NCBI GenBank assembly: GCA_031284275.1
Contig: JAITAD010000019.1
Coordinates: 1 to 14,963 of the forward strand
Direction of reading: 5' to 3'
DNA: 14,963 nucleotides
Origin: Tannerellaceae bacterium
GTDB taxonomy: Bacteria > Bacteroidota > Bacteroidia > Bacteroidales > Tannerellaceae
Below, one piece after another: positions 13,774 to 14,963 of this stretch. The translations under genes and the position numbers were made by a program. Numbering within the stretch: the first letter of the stretch is position 1; every line of letters starts with the position of its first letter. Below the pieces are notes generated by a model. The model saw nothing but the letters and a program-made list of their open reading frames with translations, did not search any database and was not told the origin of the DNA.

Positions 13774-14963
13774 ATGAAAGTATTGTATATGAAACGATTA
13801 AGTATTCTTTGGGATTTGTTTGCGCTGATGACAGTAGCTATGGTAGCGCAGGAGAATAACGCCACGCCTGCCGCCGATACTGCAAGAGCCAGATTTCAAT
13901 GTTACGGCGGCAGCAACAGAAACTCAGGAAGAGGAGGATTTTGACATCAAGATGTGTAGAATGAGTGTCCATCGAGACAAGTGTATACACAGTGATGGAT
14001 ATTATTATACTATTTTGATGAGGATAGATTTATTACCTTACGTTATTTAGATTTCCCTTTCGAGTCTTATATTTATTCATTTCAAGCTGCTCCTGTTGTA
14101 TTAAGAGGATATATTGTTAAGCGCATTGCTACGGATTGCTATCGTATACACCTTAACGTTCAAGTAATAAGAGTATATGCTAATATTACCCATATAGGCA
14201 GCTATGCTTTCGCTAAAATGCCCAGTTTGAGGGAGATAAGAATTACAGATAAAACCGAGGTAGAGAATGCAGATACGGATATTAGGTGGCGTAATGGTGG
14301 TCTGGTTTGGGTAGATGACTGGGCTTTTGCTGATACCAAAATAAAAACACATACCTTGCCGACTACGTTAAAAAAGATGGGAAACCTTGTTTTTTATAAT
14401 TCTCTTATAGAAACTATTGATTTAAGCCGGACTCAGCTTGAAAGTATTTCAGATGATACTTTTAGGGAATGTTCTTCTCTTTATAAAGTTACTTTACCAA
14501 ATTCAATTAAAAGTATTGGCGCAAATGCTTTTTTTCAATGTACATCTCTTCGTGAGATTAATTTTCCGGATTCACTTAATTTGATTGGCGTACATTCTTT
14601 TAGAAGCACTGCTCTTACATCTGTTGATTTAAGCAATACTCAAGTTGAATTAATTGGATATGGAGCTTTTTTATATTGTAATATAAATGAGTTGAAATTT
14701 CCAAAATCAATTACGGAAATTGGTGCTTATGCTTTTTACGAAACTAAAGTTACTTCTATTGATTTCCGTCACACTAAACTTAAACTCATCGCCGGCAGTT
14801 GTTTTTCTCTTTGTACTTCTCTTCGTAAGGTTCTTTTTCCGGCTTCACTTGAGTTTGTCTCTTTGTATGCTTTTCATTTAACTGGAGTTGAGTCTATTGA
14901 CTTATCACACACACAAATTACTGAAATCAACATCAACACTTTTGGTTTTTATTATTATCTTCG
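13774..14963 (+). pseudogene. BspA-like LRR surface protein gene, frame-disrupted near the N-terminus, cut by window end
   Basis: From ATG 13774 (or 13789, MKRLSIL) the frame encodes a signal peptide with a hydrophobic core and a likely cleavage at AMVA/QE, then NNATPAAD, and stops at TGA 13942-13944. From about 13880 the +1 frame instead gives a sensible acidic stretch (LQEPDFNVTAATETQEEEDF) up to DGYYY at about 14008. Then the original frame resumes as YYFDEDRFITL and stays open to the end of the window. This pattern implies about one extra base near 13879 and one missing base in the TAT run at 14000-14010. As printed the gene cannot make one protein from a single frame. Decay, sequencing error and phase variation are all possible. 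The AT-rich composition differs from the core genes. Confidence 0.7.
13996..14963 (+). CDS. Open LRR_5 (BspA-like) reading frame, partial
   Basis: This is the uninterrupted part of the disrupted gene, open through the last base. About 320 residues are visible. BspA/LRR_5 repeats of about 23 residues begin near 14190 (THIGSYAFAKMPSLREI) and become regular after 14400, for example SIGANAFFQCTSLREI and EIGAYAFYETKVTSI. A second unit type with a D-L-S-x-T-Q start (IDLSRTQ, VDLSNTQ, IDFRHTK, IDLSHTQ) recurs at 69, 45 and 46 residues, so the repeats alternate in a higher-order pattern. BspA-type proteins are known as surface or secreted adhesins in Tannerella and related Bacteroidales. The first in-frame ATG is at 14218, inside the domain and without a signal peptide, so translation from there is unlikely to give an exported protein. 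Confidence 0.8.

Noticed and set aside
13605..13865. Minus-strand 86-codon open frame upstream of the LRR gene
   Set aside because: It begins inside the signal-peptide region of the LRR gene, has no recognisable domain and includes the low-complexity TG/G tract.

Overview
The window looks like a chromosomal stretch from a member of the Bacteroidales (phylum Bacteroidota). The evidence is the promoter type (TTG, 19-20 bases, TAnnTTTG, seen upstream of several genes), the near absence of Shine-Dalgarno sequences, the protein families (fused RibBA, a Bacteroidetes-type RluB with an Arg/Pro-rich N-terminal extension, a BspA-like leucine-rich repeat protein) and a small YebC-linked membrane protein of a kind known in this group. 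Core genes have intermediate GC. The first gene is clearly GC-richer and the last clearly AT-richer.

Layout: (1) Bases 1-429 hold the C-terminal end of a GC-rich protein with a RecB-like PD-(D/E)XK nuclease fold, probably the tail of a larger AAA-type ATPase. (2) 449-3080, plus strand: nadB (NAD synthesis), a Yip1-like membrane protein and smpB (trans-translation). (3) 3077-4178, minus strand: a small membrane protein followed by yebC, ending in a 4-base convergent overlap with smpB. (4) 4179-4447: a divergent intergenic region with two minus-strand promoters of matching design and, between them, a hairpin plus T-run that could end a short RNA or attenuate the distal promoter. (5) 4448-5764: miaB. 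(6) 5804-6246: a self-contained unit with a strong promoter, a palindrome, a 90-residue unknown protein and an intrinsic terminator. (7) 6306-12736: a run of closely spaced plus-strand genes, ribBA, an aspartate-type aminotransferase, rluB, iorB, aroE and a second PLP aminotransferase. (8) tRNA-Ser(GGA). (9) mgsA on the minus strand. (10) An AT-rich intergenic region, then the start of a BspA-like surface protein whose signal peptide is separated from the LRR domain by two apparent frameshifts and which runs off the window.

The central genes mix cofactor synthesis (NAD, riboflavin), translation and RNA maturation (SmpB, YebC, MiaB, RluB, tRNA-Ser) and amino-acid or aromatic metabolism (two aminotransferases, IorB, AroE). 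I saw no insertion sequence, phage gene, CRISPR array or toxin-antitoxin pair. I do not see a clear new multi-gene system. The best leads are the short RNA/attenuator candidate at 4277-4400, the autonomous small gene at 5883-6155 and the frame-disrupted LRR gene.
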